A DNA stretch of 64,000 bases. Source: Paludibacter sp. Lineage in GTDB: Bacteria; Bacteroidota; Bacteroidia; Bacteroidales; Paludibacteraceae. This document shows positions 37,464-45,808 of this stretch, piece after piece. The stretch lies in contig JAQTUE010000002.1 of the NCBI GenBank assembly GCA_028710415.1, positions 186,001-250,000 on the forward strand. Reading direction: 5' to 3'. The position numbers and the translations under genes were made by a program. Each line of letters opens with the position of its first letter. The stretch's first letter is position 1. The notes beneath the pieces are model-generated. The model ran no database searches. It was given only the letters and a program-made list of their open reading frames with translations, and was not told the DNA's origin.

Positions 37464-38153
37464 ATGAAATTCAATCCATTTGTTGACTTAATTGATCTTA
37501 TGTTCCCCAATCTATGCGTTGTCTGTGGCACTAATTTACAGAAAAACGAACATCAACTGTGCCTTTCATGCCTGCATGACATTCCAAAGACGAACTATCA
37601 TTTGATGAAGGAAAACCCTATAGAGAAACGGTTCTGGGGTAAAGTCCCTGTTTGCAGGGCAACATCTTACTTCTTTTTCCAAAAAGGATCTTCATTTCAA
37701 AAACTATTACATATCCTCAAATACAAAGGAAATAAGGAAATAGGGGAGTTGATGGGGAAATATGCCGCCATCGATTTGCTTGATTCCCCTGATTTTGCTT
37801 CTATCGATTTAATTATACCTGTTCCATTGCATCCCAAAAAGTTTAAATTACGAGGTTATAACCAGAGTGAATGGATAGGGAAAGGAATCTCACTGATCCT
37901 AGAAAGGCCTCAGGATACTACAACACTGATTCGGGTTCGTGAGAATCCCACCCAGACTAAGAAATCAGTTTATGAACGGTTTGAAAACACTGAAGGAATC
38001 TTCGAGTTAAATGACAAAACTATATTGAAGGGAAAACATATCCTACTGGTTGATGATGTGCTTACCACAGGTTCCACCCTGGAGGCTTGTGTGCGTGCAT
38101 TACTTGAAACACCGGATATAAAGATCAGCATTTTTACACTTGCAGTCGCCTGA
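37464..38153 (+). CDS. ComF-family phosphoribosyltransferase-like protein
   Basis: 229 residues from ATG 37464, preceded by an AGGAGG Shine-Dalgarno seven bases upstream, rare in this phylum, which fixes the start. N-terminal zinc-type cysteines CVVC and CLSC; the double PRPP-type region HILLVDDVLTTGST near 190-203; PVPLHPKKFKLRGYNQSEWIGKGI is the family core. ComF helps transformation in naturally competent species; elsewhere its role is less clear. Confidence 0.9.
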   Translation: MKFNPFVDLIDLMFPNLCVVCGTNLQKNEHQLCLSCLHDIPKTNYHLMKENPIEKRFWGKVPVCRATSYFFFQKGSSFQKLLHILKYKGNKEIGELMGKYAAIDLLDSPDFASIDLIIPVPLHPKKFKLRGYNQSEWIGKGISLILERPQDTTTLIRVRENPTQTKKSVYERFENTEGIFELNDKTILKGKHILLVDDVLTTGSTLEACVRALLETPDIKISIFTLAVA

Positions 38154-38427
38154 ATACGACTTTGCAAATTATTTTCACTTCAATAGAATTCAGATTCCTG
38201 TTTCGCACATGTAAACAACGGTATGTTGATGTGTTCTGCTTTGGAAATGGTTGGATGCAAGTGATGGTTGAAATGAAGCTTGTGTTATTTATGCTGTTTA
38301 AAACTATAAATATTTGCAGTTGGAAATAAACAATGGATTATGTCTCTTCAAATTTGAATGACCGGAATTCTTGTTTTATTCTAAAAAATGAGGTTGTAAT
38401 TTTATATTTATTCATAAAAATGATTCG

Positions 38428-38481
38428 ATATTGAACAAATTGTTATTTTATATAATTAAATTACCTAACAATATTCAATAT
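38428..38481. repeat. Operator-like inverted repeat upstream of TPR lipoprotein 1
   Basis: ATATTGAACAAATTGTTA (38428-38445) pairs with TAACAATATTCAATAT (38466-38481) with a two-base bulge. Nothing else is seen between comF and this gene except a -7 element, TACTTTTG (38563-38570). Confidence 0.5.
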
Positions 38482-38595
38482 TGACAAATCTAAATGAAAT
38501 AAATTAACATGCTAACCGTTGTTATAGAGGCGGAAGTAGAGTTTTAAATGAAAACAAATTTGTACTTTTGCAAGGTAATTTTTTAAATACAATTC

Positions 38596-40188
38596 ATGCC
38601 GTCATTTTCCCGTTCTATTTTGTTTCTGATCAGCTGTATATTTATGTACAGTTGTTCGCTCATGCCCAATGAGATAAAAACTGCGGAACGGATCATGGAG
38701 TCTGATCCGGACTCTGCATTACATATCCTTCAACACATGCACACTGATAAATTGATGATGTCTTCGTCAGATCGTGCATTATATGGATTAATTCTTTTTC
38801 AGGCATTGGATAAAAACAGTAAGCCTTTGCAACCTGATTCTGTCATTAATTTCTCAGTAAATTATTATCTGGAAGCAAATGATAAACCTCATTTGGCTAA
38901 AAGTTATTATTACAAAGCAAGAGTATATAAGCAAGCTCAACGTTTTGATGATGCAACAATATTATACTTAAAAGCTTTAGATTTAACCCAGAATTTTAAG
39001 GATAATATCATGCTGGGGAAAATTTATTCGGATATGGGCGATATTTGCATAATTCAAAAAGATTATAATGAATCATTAGTTAAATATCAGCAGTCAATAA
39101 AATACTTTATTGGTGAAGGTAAAAAGGTAGAGGCAAGTTACAGGATTATTTCTGTAGGAAAAGTGTACCACTTTTTAAAAGATTATAAAAAAGCGCAGCA
39201 ATATTATACGCAAGCCCTTTCCCATACAAAAGATTCATTGCTACAAGGTATTGCATATCAGGAAATAGGAATTAATTACTATTGGGCAAAACAATATGAT
39301 TCAGCTCAATACTTTCTGAGAAAAAGTATAAAATATCCTTATCATGGAACAAACTATGCTATCAGATGCTATAATTTGGCAGACTTATTTTTTGATATAA
39401 ACAAATACGACTCAGCGTTTAATTATGCTACTTTAGCATTAAAATATCCTTCTACTTTTTATAATCAACGGGATTGTTATCGGATTTTGGCTAATACAGA
39501 ATACATCCGAGGAGATTTAAAGCAAATTGCTTTTTATATGTCAAAATATCAGGATTGTACTGATTCTGTTCGAAGAATAGAGCTTCAAACAAAAACTTCA
39601 GTGCTAGAAGATATGCATCAGACAAACGGTGCCTTTAGTAAATCGAAACATTTCCTGCTAATACTAGCTTGTATTATTCCACTGATAATCTTGTTTAGTC
39701 TTTTTATTGTATATCGACTAAGAAAAAGAAATAAAGGGAAGGAAGAACAGCTGGAACAGGCGGAAGAAAAACTGATTAAAAAACAAGGTCTGTTACGGGA
39801 TAGTTTAATTCAAAAAATAGAAGAAAATAAAGCAATACATATACCGGCTTATAAAAAAGCGACGTTAAGTCAACGGGAATTAATGGACAAAGAGATCTAT
39901 AATTCCTGTTTGCATGTAAATGATTGGGAAGTCTTCAAAAAGTTGATGAACCAGACATTTAACAATCTTGTTGACACGCTGGAAAATAAATACACAGACA
40001 TTAATCACAAAGAAATGATTTGGTGTTGTCTTTTTTTGCTTAATGTTCCTACTCCCGATTTGTCATTAGTTCTTGAAAGCCAACCCGGAAGTCTCTATAA
40101 ACTTAAACAACGGTTAACTCAAAAGATGAATCTTACGAGTACGAAAGATCTTGACCAATTACTCCGCAATTTATCCGAAGATAAATAA
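38596..40188 (+). CDS. TPR lipoprotein with membrane helix and LuxR-like HTH, copy 1
   Basis: 530 residues. Signal with lipobox FMYSC at the N-terminus; TPR-type helical repeats from about 30 to 330 (AKSYYYKARVYKQAQRFDDA, KIYSDMGDICIIQKDYNES); one membrane helix near 352-374; basic coiled coil to about 430; C-terminal ~80 residues with the pattern HKEMIWCCLFLL...SLYKLKQRLTQKMNLTSTKDL, like a LuxR/GerE helix-turn-helix. This layout suggests a periplasmic sensor joined to a cytoplasmic DNA-binding domain. The gene is followed by a terminator and then a DUF3244 gene. Two paralogues follow within 5 kb. Confidence 0.75.
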   Translation: MPSFSRSILFLISCIFMYSCSLMPNEIKTAERIMESDPDSALHILQHMHTDKLMMSSSDRALYGLILFQALDKNSKPLQPDSVINFSVNYYLEANDKPHLAKSYYYKARVYKQAQRFDDATILYLKALDLTQNFKDNIMLGKIYSDMGDICIIQKDYNESLVKYQQSIKYFIGEGKKVEASYRIISVGKVYHFLKDYKKAQQYYTQALSHTKDSLLQGIAYQEIGINYYWAKQYDSAQYFLRKSIKYPYHGTNYAIRCYNLADLFFDINKYDSAFNYATLALKYPSTFYNQRDCYRILANTEYIRGDLKQIAFYMSKYQDCTDSVRRIELQTKTSVLEDMHQTNGAFSKSKHFLLILACIIPLIILFSLFIVYRLRKRNKGKEEQLEQAEEKLIKKQGLLRDSLIQKIEENKAIHIPAYKKATLSQRELMDKEIYNSCLHVNDWEVFKKLMNQTFNNLVDTLENKYTDINHKEMIWCCLFLLNVPTPDLSLVLESQPGSLYKLKQRLTQKMNLTSTKDLDQLLRNLSEDK

Positions 40189-40221
40189 ATCCGCAAAACC
40201 TTACTTTCTCAATTTAGGGCT

Positions 40222-40266
40222 GGTAAAAAGAGGCATATTTTAATGCTCTTTTTACCATTTTTTTTT
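40222..40266 (+). terminator. Terminator after TPR lipoprotein 1
   Basis: GGTAAAAAGAGGCAT pairs with ATGCTCTTTTTACC (one bulge), followed by a nine-T run. Confidence 0.85.
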
Positions 40267-40267
40267 C

Positions 40268-40389
40268 ATGTCCTAAAAATATCTACATGTCCACAGATAA
40301 AGTGCTACAATTCAACTATATAAAAAATGGCTTGTCCTAATTTATTTTGCCTCAAAATTTGCGATAGTGGGTTTGTATATATAATTTAG
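40268..40389 (+). promoter_or_regulatory. TGTCC motif array and promoter of the DUF3244 gene
   Basis: ATGTCC at 40268 and 40287, TTGTCC at 40332, then TTTG (40358-40361), 20-base spacer and TAATTTAG (40382-40389). The same arrangement with nearly identical spacing recurs at 45225-45344. Confidence 0.65.
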
Positions 40390-40455
40390 CACCATGAAGG
40401 AATGCCTAACATTGGATTCCATAACCCTATGTTCACACTATAAATTCAATTTTTT

Positions 40456-40887
40456 ATGAAAAAAATTAACTTTAAGCTTTTAGGCTTTTTCATTGTTTCA
40501 CTTTCTCTTTTTACAAATCAGGTGGTTTATGCAGATATTCTAATTAGAAAAGATGATCCGGCACCTGGAGGTGGTAGTAATATTGCTACTCAATCTTATT
40601 CACTTTCTACAACTACATCTACAAAAACTTATTCCTCAAGTACCAAATTTGTTATTCCAGTTACAGCCGATGTAGTAGGTTCGGAATTATTTGTTGATTT
40701 CACAATAAGTGTTGGAACAGCATATGTTTCGGTTGTGGATGCTAATGGAAGCGTTGTTTATCAAACTGCGGTTGATACTTACAGTACTCCTGAAGTAGTA
40801 ATACCAGTTGATGGATTGAGTAGTGGAAAATATTCATTGAAAATTTCATACGGCTCAACAAGTCTTACAGGTAATTTTCAGTTATAA
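40456..40887 (+). CDS. DUF3244-like secreted protein
   Basis: 143 residues. Signal peptide (about 1-26), then a Ser/Thr-rich linker and an Ig-like beta sandwich: ELFVDFTISVGTAYVSVVDANGSVVYQT...VIPVDGLSSGKYSLKIS, ending like a T9SS or adhesive domain but too short for a full sorting signal. This matches DUF3244, small exported proteins of Bacteroidales. It lies directly behind TPR lipoprotein 1 and has its own TGTCC-type promoter, so it is a candidate target of that regulator. Confidence 0.7.
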   Translation: MKKINFKLLGFFIVSLSLFTNQVVYADILIRKDDPAPGGGSNIATQSYSLSTTTSTKTYSSSTKFVIPVTADVVGSELFVDFTISVGTAYVSVVDANGSVVYQTAVDTYSTPEVVIPVDGLSSGKYSLKISYGSTSLTGNFQL

Positions 40888-40898
40888 TTGAAGTTCTA

Positions 40899-40926
40899 AA
40901 CGAGGCGGGATAAAACCCGCCTCGTT
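40899..40926 (+). terminator. Hairpin after the DUF3244 gene
   Basis: Perfect 11-bp stem AACGAGGCGGG/CCCGCCTCGTT with a six-base loop; no T run follows, so it may be a processing or weak termination site. Confidence 0.6.
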
Positions 40927-40956
40927 ATTCCAAAAATTGAAGAGGAAATTTAAAAG

Positions 40957-41502
40957 ATGATTATCATGAAAAATGTTCTAAAAGCGTGGTTGAGAAAAAA
41001 CCAACTAACTATTGATCCAACCGAATACAATACACAAGTGGTTGTAAAGGGCAATTTAGGATTAACAGATATCGTTGACGAACTTATTAAGGAAGGCATT
41101 GAAATGGATCGGGATACAATGCTCGATATTATCACCCGTTTCAACCGTAAGTCGGCCGACCTGGCGCTATCCGGATACAATGTGAACAATGGTCTGGTAA
41201 ATATGCGTTCGTCGATTAAAGGGCCTCTATTTGGAGGTAAATGGAATCCAAATGTCAATTGGGTGGATGTAAACCTTACACAAGGTAAAGAATTGTATGA
41301 CGCTGTAGCTGCTACCACCGTAGAAATACTGGGTGAAAGGGACGAAATGATTGAAAGTTATAACCTTTCTAATCAAACCAGCGAGTTTAACGGAAGATTT
41401 CATACAAAAGTCCGTCAGGCAGAGTTGAGTGAACCACAATTGAAAACGGCAGGAGAGCCTGCTTGTGGTATTGCATTTAGAACCTGGTTGTGTAAAGCTT
41501 AA
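40957..41502 (+). CDS. HU-like DNA-binding protein (PF14848 type), short form
   Basis: 181 residues; a second in-frame ATG is three codons later. KAWLRKNQLTIDPTEYNTQVV, ELIKEGIEMDRDTMLDIITRFNRKSADLALSGYNVNNGLVNMRSSIKGPLF and VNLTQGKELYDAV are the hallmarks of the Bacteroidales HU-like DNA-binding domain. The usual C-terminal Ig-like half (DUF4469) is replaced by about 50 unrelated residues. It lies between DUF3244 and TPR lipoprotein 2, without a strong promoter of its own. Confidence 0.75.
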   Translation: MIIMKNVLKAWLRKNQLTIDPTEYNTQVVVKGNLGLTDIVDELIKEGIEMDRDTMLDIITRFNRKSADLALSGYNVNNGLVNMRSSIKGPLFGGKWNPNVNWVDVNLTQGKELYDAVAATTVEILGERDEMIESYNLSNQTSEFNGRFHTKVRQAELSEPQLKTAGEPACGIAFRTWLCKA

Positions 41503-41607
41503 ATTGATTTCAATTATTTAAAATATACATTATGATCTTAATCGTGTTATTTTTGAATTTCTACTTCTGTTTGTAAGCACAGAGGAATTAATACTGAAAA
41601 AAAATAG

Positions 41608-41652
41608 TATTTTTGCATTTCAACGCACAAATTCCTATAGTCGAATTGTGCG
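41608..41652 (+). promoter_or_regulatory. -7 element and 5'-UTR hairpin of TPR lipoprotein 2
   Basis: TATTTTTG (41608-41615), then hairpin CGCACAAATTC/GAATTGTGCG (41624-41652) just before the start. A related -7 element and AATTC/GAATT hairpin precede copy 3 (43505-43547). Confidence 0.6.
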
Positions 41653-41668
41653 AACTGAAACAAGCATT

Positions 41669-43258
41669 ATGCAATTTAAAGTCAGTTTATTACTTTTCAT
41701 ATTTTGTTTATTGTTAGCCGGTTGCTCATTCGTTCCCAACGAAATGAAAACCGCTGAACGGATTATGGATGCTCATCCTGATTCGGCATTGTATATCCTT
41801 CAACATCTGAAACCCGAGAAATATAAGGCTAATTCCGATCGGGCTTTATACGGATTGCTTCTTTCACAGGCTCTTGACAAAAACGACAAGATTATTACAC
41901 CTGAATCACTTATTGATTTTTCAATTGATTATTACCAAAAACAAAATGATTATTTGCATTTAGCCGGCAGTTATTACATGAAAGGCCATATGTATAAACA
42001 CGCCCAACGCTATGATGATGCAGCTATATTTTACCTGAAGGCAAATGATTGTATTCAGGATGTTAGTGATTTTGCTTTGTCCGGGAAGATATATGCCGAT
42101 TTGGGAGATATTTGCTCAATACAGCATGATTATAAGGATGCGATGAAAAAATACAGAACTTCACTCGACTTTTTAAATAAAGCAGGACGAAAAAATGAAG
42201 CTTATACCATAATTCTTTGCTTAGGTCGAACGAATAGAATTCAGAAAAATTATACAAAAGCTAAAAAGTATTATCGGTATGTATTGAATAGAACAAAAGA
42301 CTCTTTTTTACTTGGATCGGTCTATCAGGAAATGGGAATCAATTATTATGCTGCAAAGCAACTTGATTCCGCAGAATTGTATTTGAGAAGAAGTCTAAAT
42401 TACCCTTATAAAAGTACAAATTATTCTATCAGGACTTATAGTTTAGCCGATTTATTATTTGAGAAAGCGCAATATGACTTATCTTTCCAATTTGCTACAG
42501 TAGCATTAAAACACCCGGCGAACTTTTATACCCAGCGTGAATGTTACAGGATTTTAGTAAATGTTGAATACTTACGAAAAGATATTAATGAGATGGGGAA
42601 ATATATGACTCAGTATCAAAGTTGCGGCGATTCCATCCGTAAAGTGGAATCACAAACCAAAAGTTCAGTGCTTGAGAGTCTTCATAATGCTACCCGGGAA
42701 GCAAAAGGAACTAAGAAAAGCATGATTTTGATAGTTACGTTATTACTGATTATTTTATCGTTATCCACCTATGTAGTTTATAATTTGTTTCAACGAAATA
42801 AACTTAAAAGGGAACAACTGAATATTTTTAAGCATCAATTAAATATAAAACAGGAATTTGCAAGCCAGGCATTGTCTAACAAAATAGAAGAGATAAAAGC
42901 CCTGCAAGTGGAGGAACGCAAAAATGCTTCTGTTGAAGAACGCGAAAGGCTTGATAAAGAATTATATTTTATATCTTTACACTTGAATAATTGGGATGTT
43001 TTCAAACAGGAAATGAACCACACATTTAATAATATTATTAATATTTTAATTTCAATCAATCCTTCAATAACCCAAAAGGAGATTACCTGGAGCTGTTTAC
43101 ATTTGCTTGATCTCCCTCATGCTGACCGAATGTTATTGCTGGATGCTACCTCCGATAGTTTATATAAACTTAAACAACGATTAGCTCATAAATTAAATCT
43201 TCGATCAACCAAAGATCTGGATTTGTTTCTGAAAAATATGATGGCAATAAAAGATTAA
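41669..43258 (+). CDS. TPR lipoprotein with membrane helix and LuxR-like HTH, copy 2
   Basis: 529 residues from ATG 41669, chosen because CATTATGCA aligns with the start of copy 3; the frame is open from 41648. The lipobox LLAGC is clear. TPR-like repeats follow, then a membrane helix around 354-376, a coiled coil of RNKLKREQLN... and an HTH-like end (QKEITWSCLHLLDLPHADRM...SLYKLKQRLAHKLNLRSTKDL). Close paralogue of copy 3 and more distant from copy 1. Confidence 0.75.
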   Translation: MQFKVSLLLFIFCLLLAGCSFVPNEMKTAERIMDAHPDSALYILQHLKPEKYKANSDRALYGLLLSQALDKNDKIITPESLIDFSIDYYQKQNDYLHLAGSYYMKGHMYKHAQRYDDAAIFYLKANDCIQDVSDFALSGKIYADLGDICSIQHDYKDAMKKYRTSLDFLNKAGRKNEAYTIILCLGRTNRIQKNYTKAKKYYRYVLNRTKDSFLLGSVYQEMGINYYAAKQLDSAELYLRRSLNYPYKSTNYSIRTYSLADLLFEKAQYDLSFQFATVALKHPANFYTQRECYRILVNVEYLRKDINEMGKYMTQYQSCGDSIRKVESQTKSSVLESLHNATREAKGTKKSMILIVTLLLIILSLSTYVVYNLFQRNKLKREQLNIFKHQLNIKQEFASQALSNKIEEIKALQVEERKNASVEERERLDKELYFISLHLNNWDVFKQEMNHTFNNIINILISINPSITQKEITWSCLHLLDLPHADRMLLLDATSDSLYKLKQRLAHKLNLRSTKDLDLFLKNMMAIKD

Positions 43259-43504
43259 AATACAGCATTTTTTTTAATTTTTCATTACAACCTACTATGT
43301 AATTCTTCTGGGTTTTTGATTATAATAATGGACACAGGATTTTGTACTGGCAGTCATTAACTAGCTGTATCAAAGTATAGTGAGTCTTGAGGATGACTTT
43401 TTTTGTTATAATAATGATAATTAAAGTTAGGTTTCTTTAACGAGTATTTAATTCATTATTTAGATGCTGAAAGTGAAAAGAATAGAAAATGAATTTATTT
43501 TTTG

Positions 43505-43547
43505 TAATTTTGCAACTCAACGCAACAATTCTTTATCTGAATTGCTC
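43505..43547 (+). promoter_or_regulatory. -7 element and 5'-UTR hairpin of TPR lipoprotein 3
   Basis: TAATTTTG (43505-43512), then GCAACAATTC (43522-43531) partly pairing with GAATTGCTC (43539-43547). The remainder of the 43259-43504 gap is AT-rich with no gene seen. Confidence 0.55.
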
Positions 43548-43564
43548 AACCTGAAGTACGCATT

Positions 43565-45154
43565 ATGCATTTTAAAATCAGCATATTCATTCTTTTTTTT
43601 AGTCTTTTTATTACCGGTTGTTCATTTGTTCCAAACGAATTGAAAACTGCTGAACGAATCATGGATGCTCATCCTGATTCGGCTTTGTCTATCCTACAGC
43701 ATCTTAAAACCAAGAATTACAAATCTCATTCTGACCAGGCTTTGTATGGTTTGCTCCTTTTCCAGGCTTTGGATCAAAATAATAAACCATTTTTGTCGGA
43801 TTCATTGATTGATTTTTCAATATCTTATTATCAAATTCAAAATGACAAGCGACATCTGGCAACTTGTTATTATTACAAGGGTCATACAGCAAAATATTCT
43901 CAACATTTTGATGAAGCAGCATCATTTTACATCAAAGCATTAGAGTGTCTTCAAAATAATACTGATGATAAACTGATGGGGAAAATCTATACTGATATGG
44001 GTGATATATGTTCATTTCAACAGGATTATAAAGAAGCACGAAAAAAATATATAAAATCTCTTGAATATTTTAAGAAATCAGGAAGAACAATTGATTCAAA
44101 GTTTGTAATTCTCTCAATAGGGCGAACCTACCATTTTTTAAAAGATTATAAAACAGCCCAACGATATTATCTTGAAGCCCTTCCACAGATTAGTGACTCT
44201 ATGGTATATGGTGCCGTTTATCAAGAGTTGGGGACTAATTATTATTCCAGCAAGCAATTTGATTCAGCTGAATATTATCTTCGAAAAAGTCTGAATTATC
44301 CTTATAAAGGTACAAGCTATTCTATAAGATGTTATGCATTAGCTGATTTGTTGTTTGATAAAGATCAAATTGATTCATCAAAACAGTATGCTTTACTTGG
44401 ATTGAGATATCCCGCAACTTTTTTTACTAGGCGTGAATATTACAGAATATTGACTAATATAGAATATTCACGGAAGAACTTTAATCAAATGAAATTGTAT
44501 ATGACATATTATCAGGATTATACTGACTCGATTCATAAAATAGAATTACAAACCAAGAGTACTGTTCTTGAAAATTTTCATACCACTACTCAGGAAGCCA
44601 GTATGACTAAAAAGAGTATGATTCTGATTGTTTCAATTTTACTGATTGTTTTGCTGCTTTCCGTCTATTTAGTTTTTTATTTGTTCAAACGAAACAAGTT
44701 GAAAAGGGAACAATTGAATGCTTTTAAGCAGCAATTAAATATTAAACAGGAATTTGTGAACCAGGGTTTGATACATAAAATTGAAGAAACAAAAGCATTG
44801 AAAGCTGAGGAGCGTAAAAATGCTTCCGTCGATGAACGTGCAAACCTGGATAAAGAATTATATAATATTGCGTTGCATTTAAATAACTGGGATGTTTTTA
44901 GCGGAGAAATGAATCATGCTTTCAATAATATCATTGTTTCATTAAAATCTGTGTATCCGGCAATTACGCGCAAAGAAAAAATCTGGTGTTGTTTGCATCT
45001 CCTTGATGTTCCGCATGCTGATAGAATGTTATTACTTGAAGCAACTTCCGATAGTTTATATAAACTGAAACAACGTTTGGCTCACAAATTGAATCTGAAA
45101 TCAACCAAAGAACTGGATTTGTATCTAAAAAACCTGACTGAAATAAAGGATTAG
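43565..45154 (+). CDS. TPR lipoprotein with membrane helix and LuxR-like HTH, copy 3
   Basis: 529 residues. Signal and lipobox FITGC, then VPNELKTAERIMDAHPDSAL shared with the other copies; TPR-like repeats; membrane helix in MTKKSMILIVSILLIVLLLS near 352-374; coiled coil; terminal HTH pattern RKEKIWCCLHLLDVPHADRM...LYKLKQRLAHKLNLKSTKEL. Followed by a second copy of the TGTCC motif array instead of a DUF3244 gene. Confidence 0.75.
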   Translation: MHFKISIFILFFSLFITGCSFVPNELKTAERIMDAHPDSALSILQHLKTKNYKSHSDQALYGLLLFQALDQNNKPFLSDSLIDFSISYYQIQNDKRHLATCYYYKGHTAKYSQHFDEAASFYIKALECLQNNTDDKLMGKIYTDMGDICSFQQDYKEARKKYIKSLEYFKKSGRTIDSKFVILSIGRTYHFLKDYKTAQRYYLEALPQISDSMVYGAVYQELGTNYYSSKQFDSAEYYLRKSLNYPYKGTSYSIRCYALADLLFDKDQIDSSKQYALLGLRYPATFFTRREYYRILTNIEYSRKNFNQMKLYMTYYQDYTDSIHKIELQTKSTVLENFHTTTQEASMTKKSMILIVSILLIVLLLSVYLVFYLFKRNKLKREQLNAFKQQLNIKQEFVNQGLIHKIEETKALKAEERKNASVDERANLDKELYNIALHLNNWDVFSGEMNHAFNNIIVSLKSVYPAITRKEKIWCCLHLLDVPHADRMLLLEATSDSLYKLKQRLAHKLNLKSTKELDLYLKNLTEIKD

Positions 45155-45224
45155 TTCCTTTTTTTATTTCTGGTTATGCTCAGTTTGTTAGATTTCTGAT
45201 CTGTTATTTCACTCTCTCTGATTG

Positions 45225-45344
45225 ATGTCCAAAAAAAACGGATGTCTAAAAAATAATATCCACATATACAGTGTTTTAAAAACCGTGATGTCCAAAAATA
45301 TTTGGATATTATTTTGGTTGCATTGTGCGTTATAGCTAAATTCG
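45225..45344 (+). promoter_or_regulatory. TGTCC motif array and orphan promoter
   Basis: ATGTCC at 45225, ATGTCT at 45242 and ATGTCC at 45288, then TTTG (45313-45316), 20-base spacer and TAAATTCG (45337-45344). Offsets match those in front of the DUF3244 gene (64/63 between outer motifs, 50/49 to the -7 box). No protein gene of useful length follows on this strand. Confidence 0.6.
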
Positions 45345-45350
45345 CAGGAC

Positions 45351-45742
45351 AATTTCAGGTTTTGATTTTATTCTGAATCAAGCAACATGATTTCATTACA
45401 ACTTATGCAAATCCAAAATCAAATCTTTGAACTTTAAATCAAGTCTGTTTTATTACTTAGCAATTTAAAATCACCAATAATTATAAGGATAAAAGCGGTA
45501 TAGTCTTACTCGGGTGTGTATAGTGAAGTGAACATAAGATATTTGTCCTCTTAACCTAAACCTTTAAATAAAAGAGGATTCAAATTCAACTCGTGATTTT
45601 AGACTGTACCGCTTTACCTTTCTTCTTCTAACCTGTTTTGTAAGCCATTTAAACTGTACAATCGGTAAAAGAATTAATAGTGGTAGCTTGTTCATTAAAA
45701 AGGAAAACAAAGTCATTAAATACTTTGTTTTCCTTTTTTTTT
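45351..45742 (+). ncRNA. Candidate structured non-coding RNA
   Basis: The predicted transcript runs from the orphan promoter to the terminator at 45697-45742. It holds a long-range pairing of AAAGCGGTATAGTCT (45492-45506) with AGACTGTACCGCTTT (45601-45615), and inside it a second helix, ATTTGTCCTCTT (45541-45552) with AAGAGGATTCAAAT (about 45572-45585). The longest frame seen at its start is 16 codons (45387). No known RNA family was recognised. Confidence 0.4.
45697..45742. terminator. Strong bidirectional terminator
   Basis: AAAAAGGAAAACAAAGT pairs with ACTTTGTTTTCCTTTTT around an eight-base loop, with a long T run on the + side. Confidence 0.85.
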
Positions 45743-45808
45743 ATGAATAATAAATTACCTGAAGTAAATATGAATTGTTTCATGATACTTAGTTGGTAAC
45801 CCGAATGT

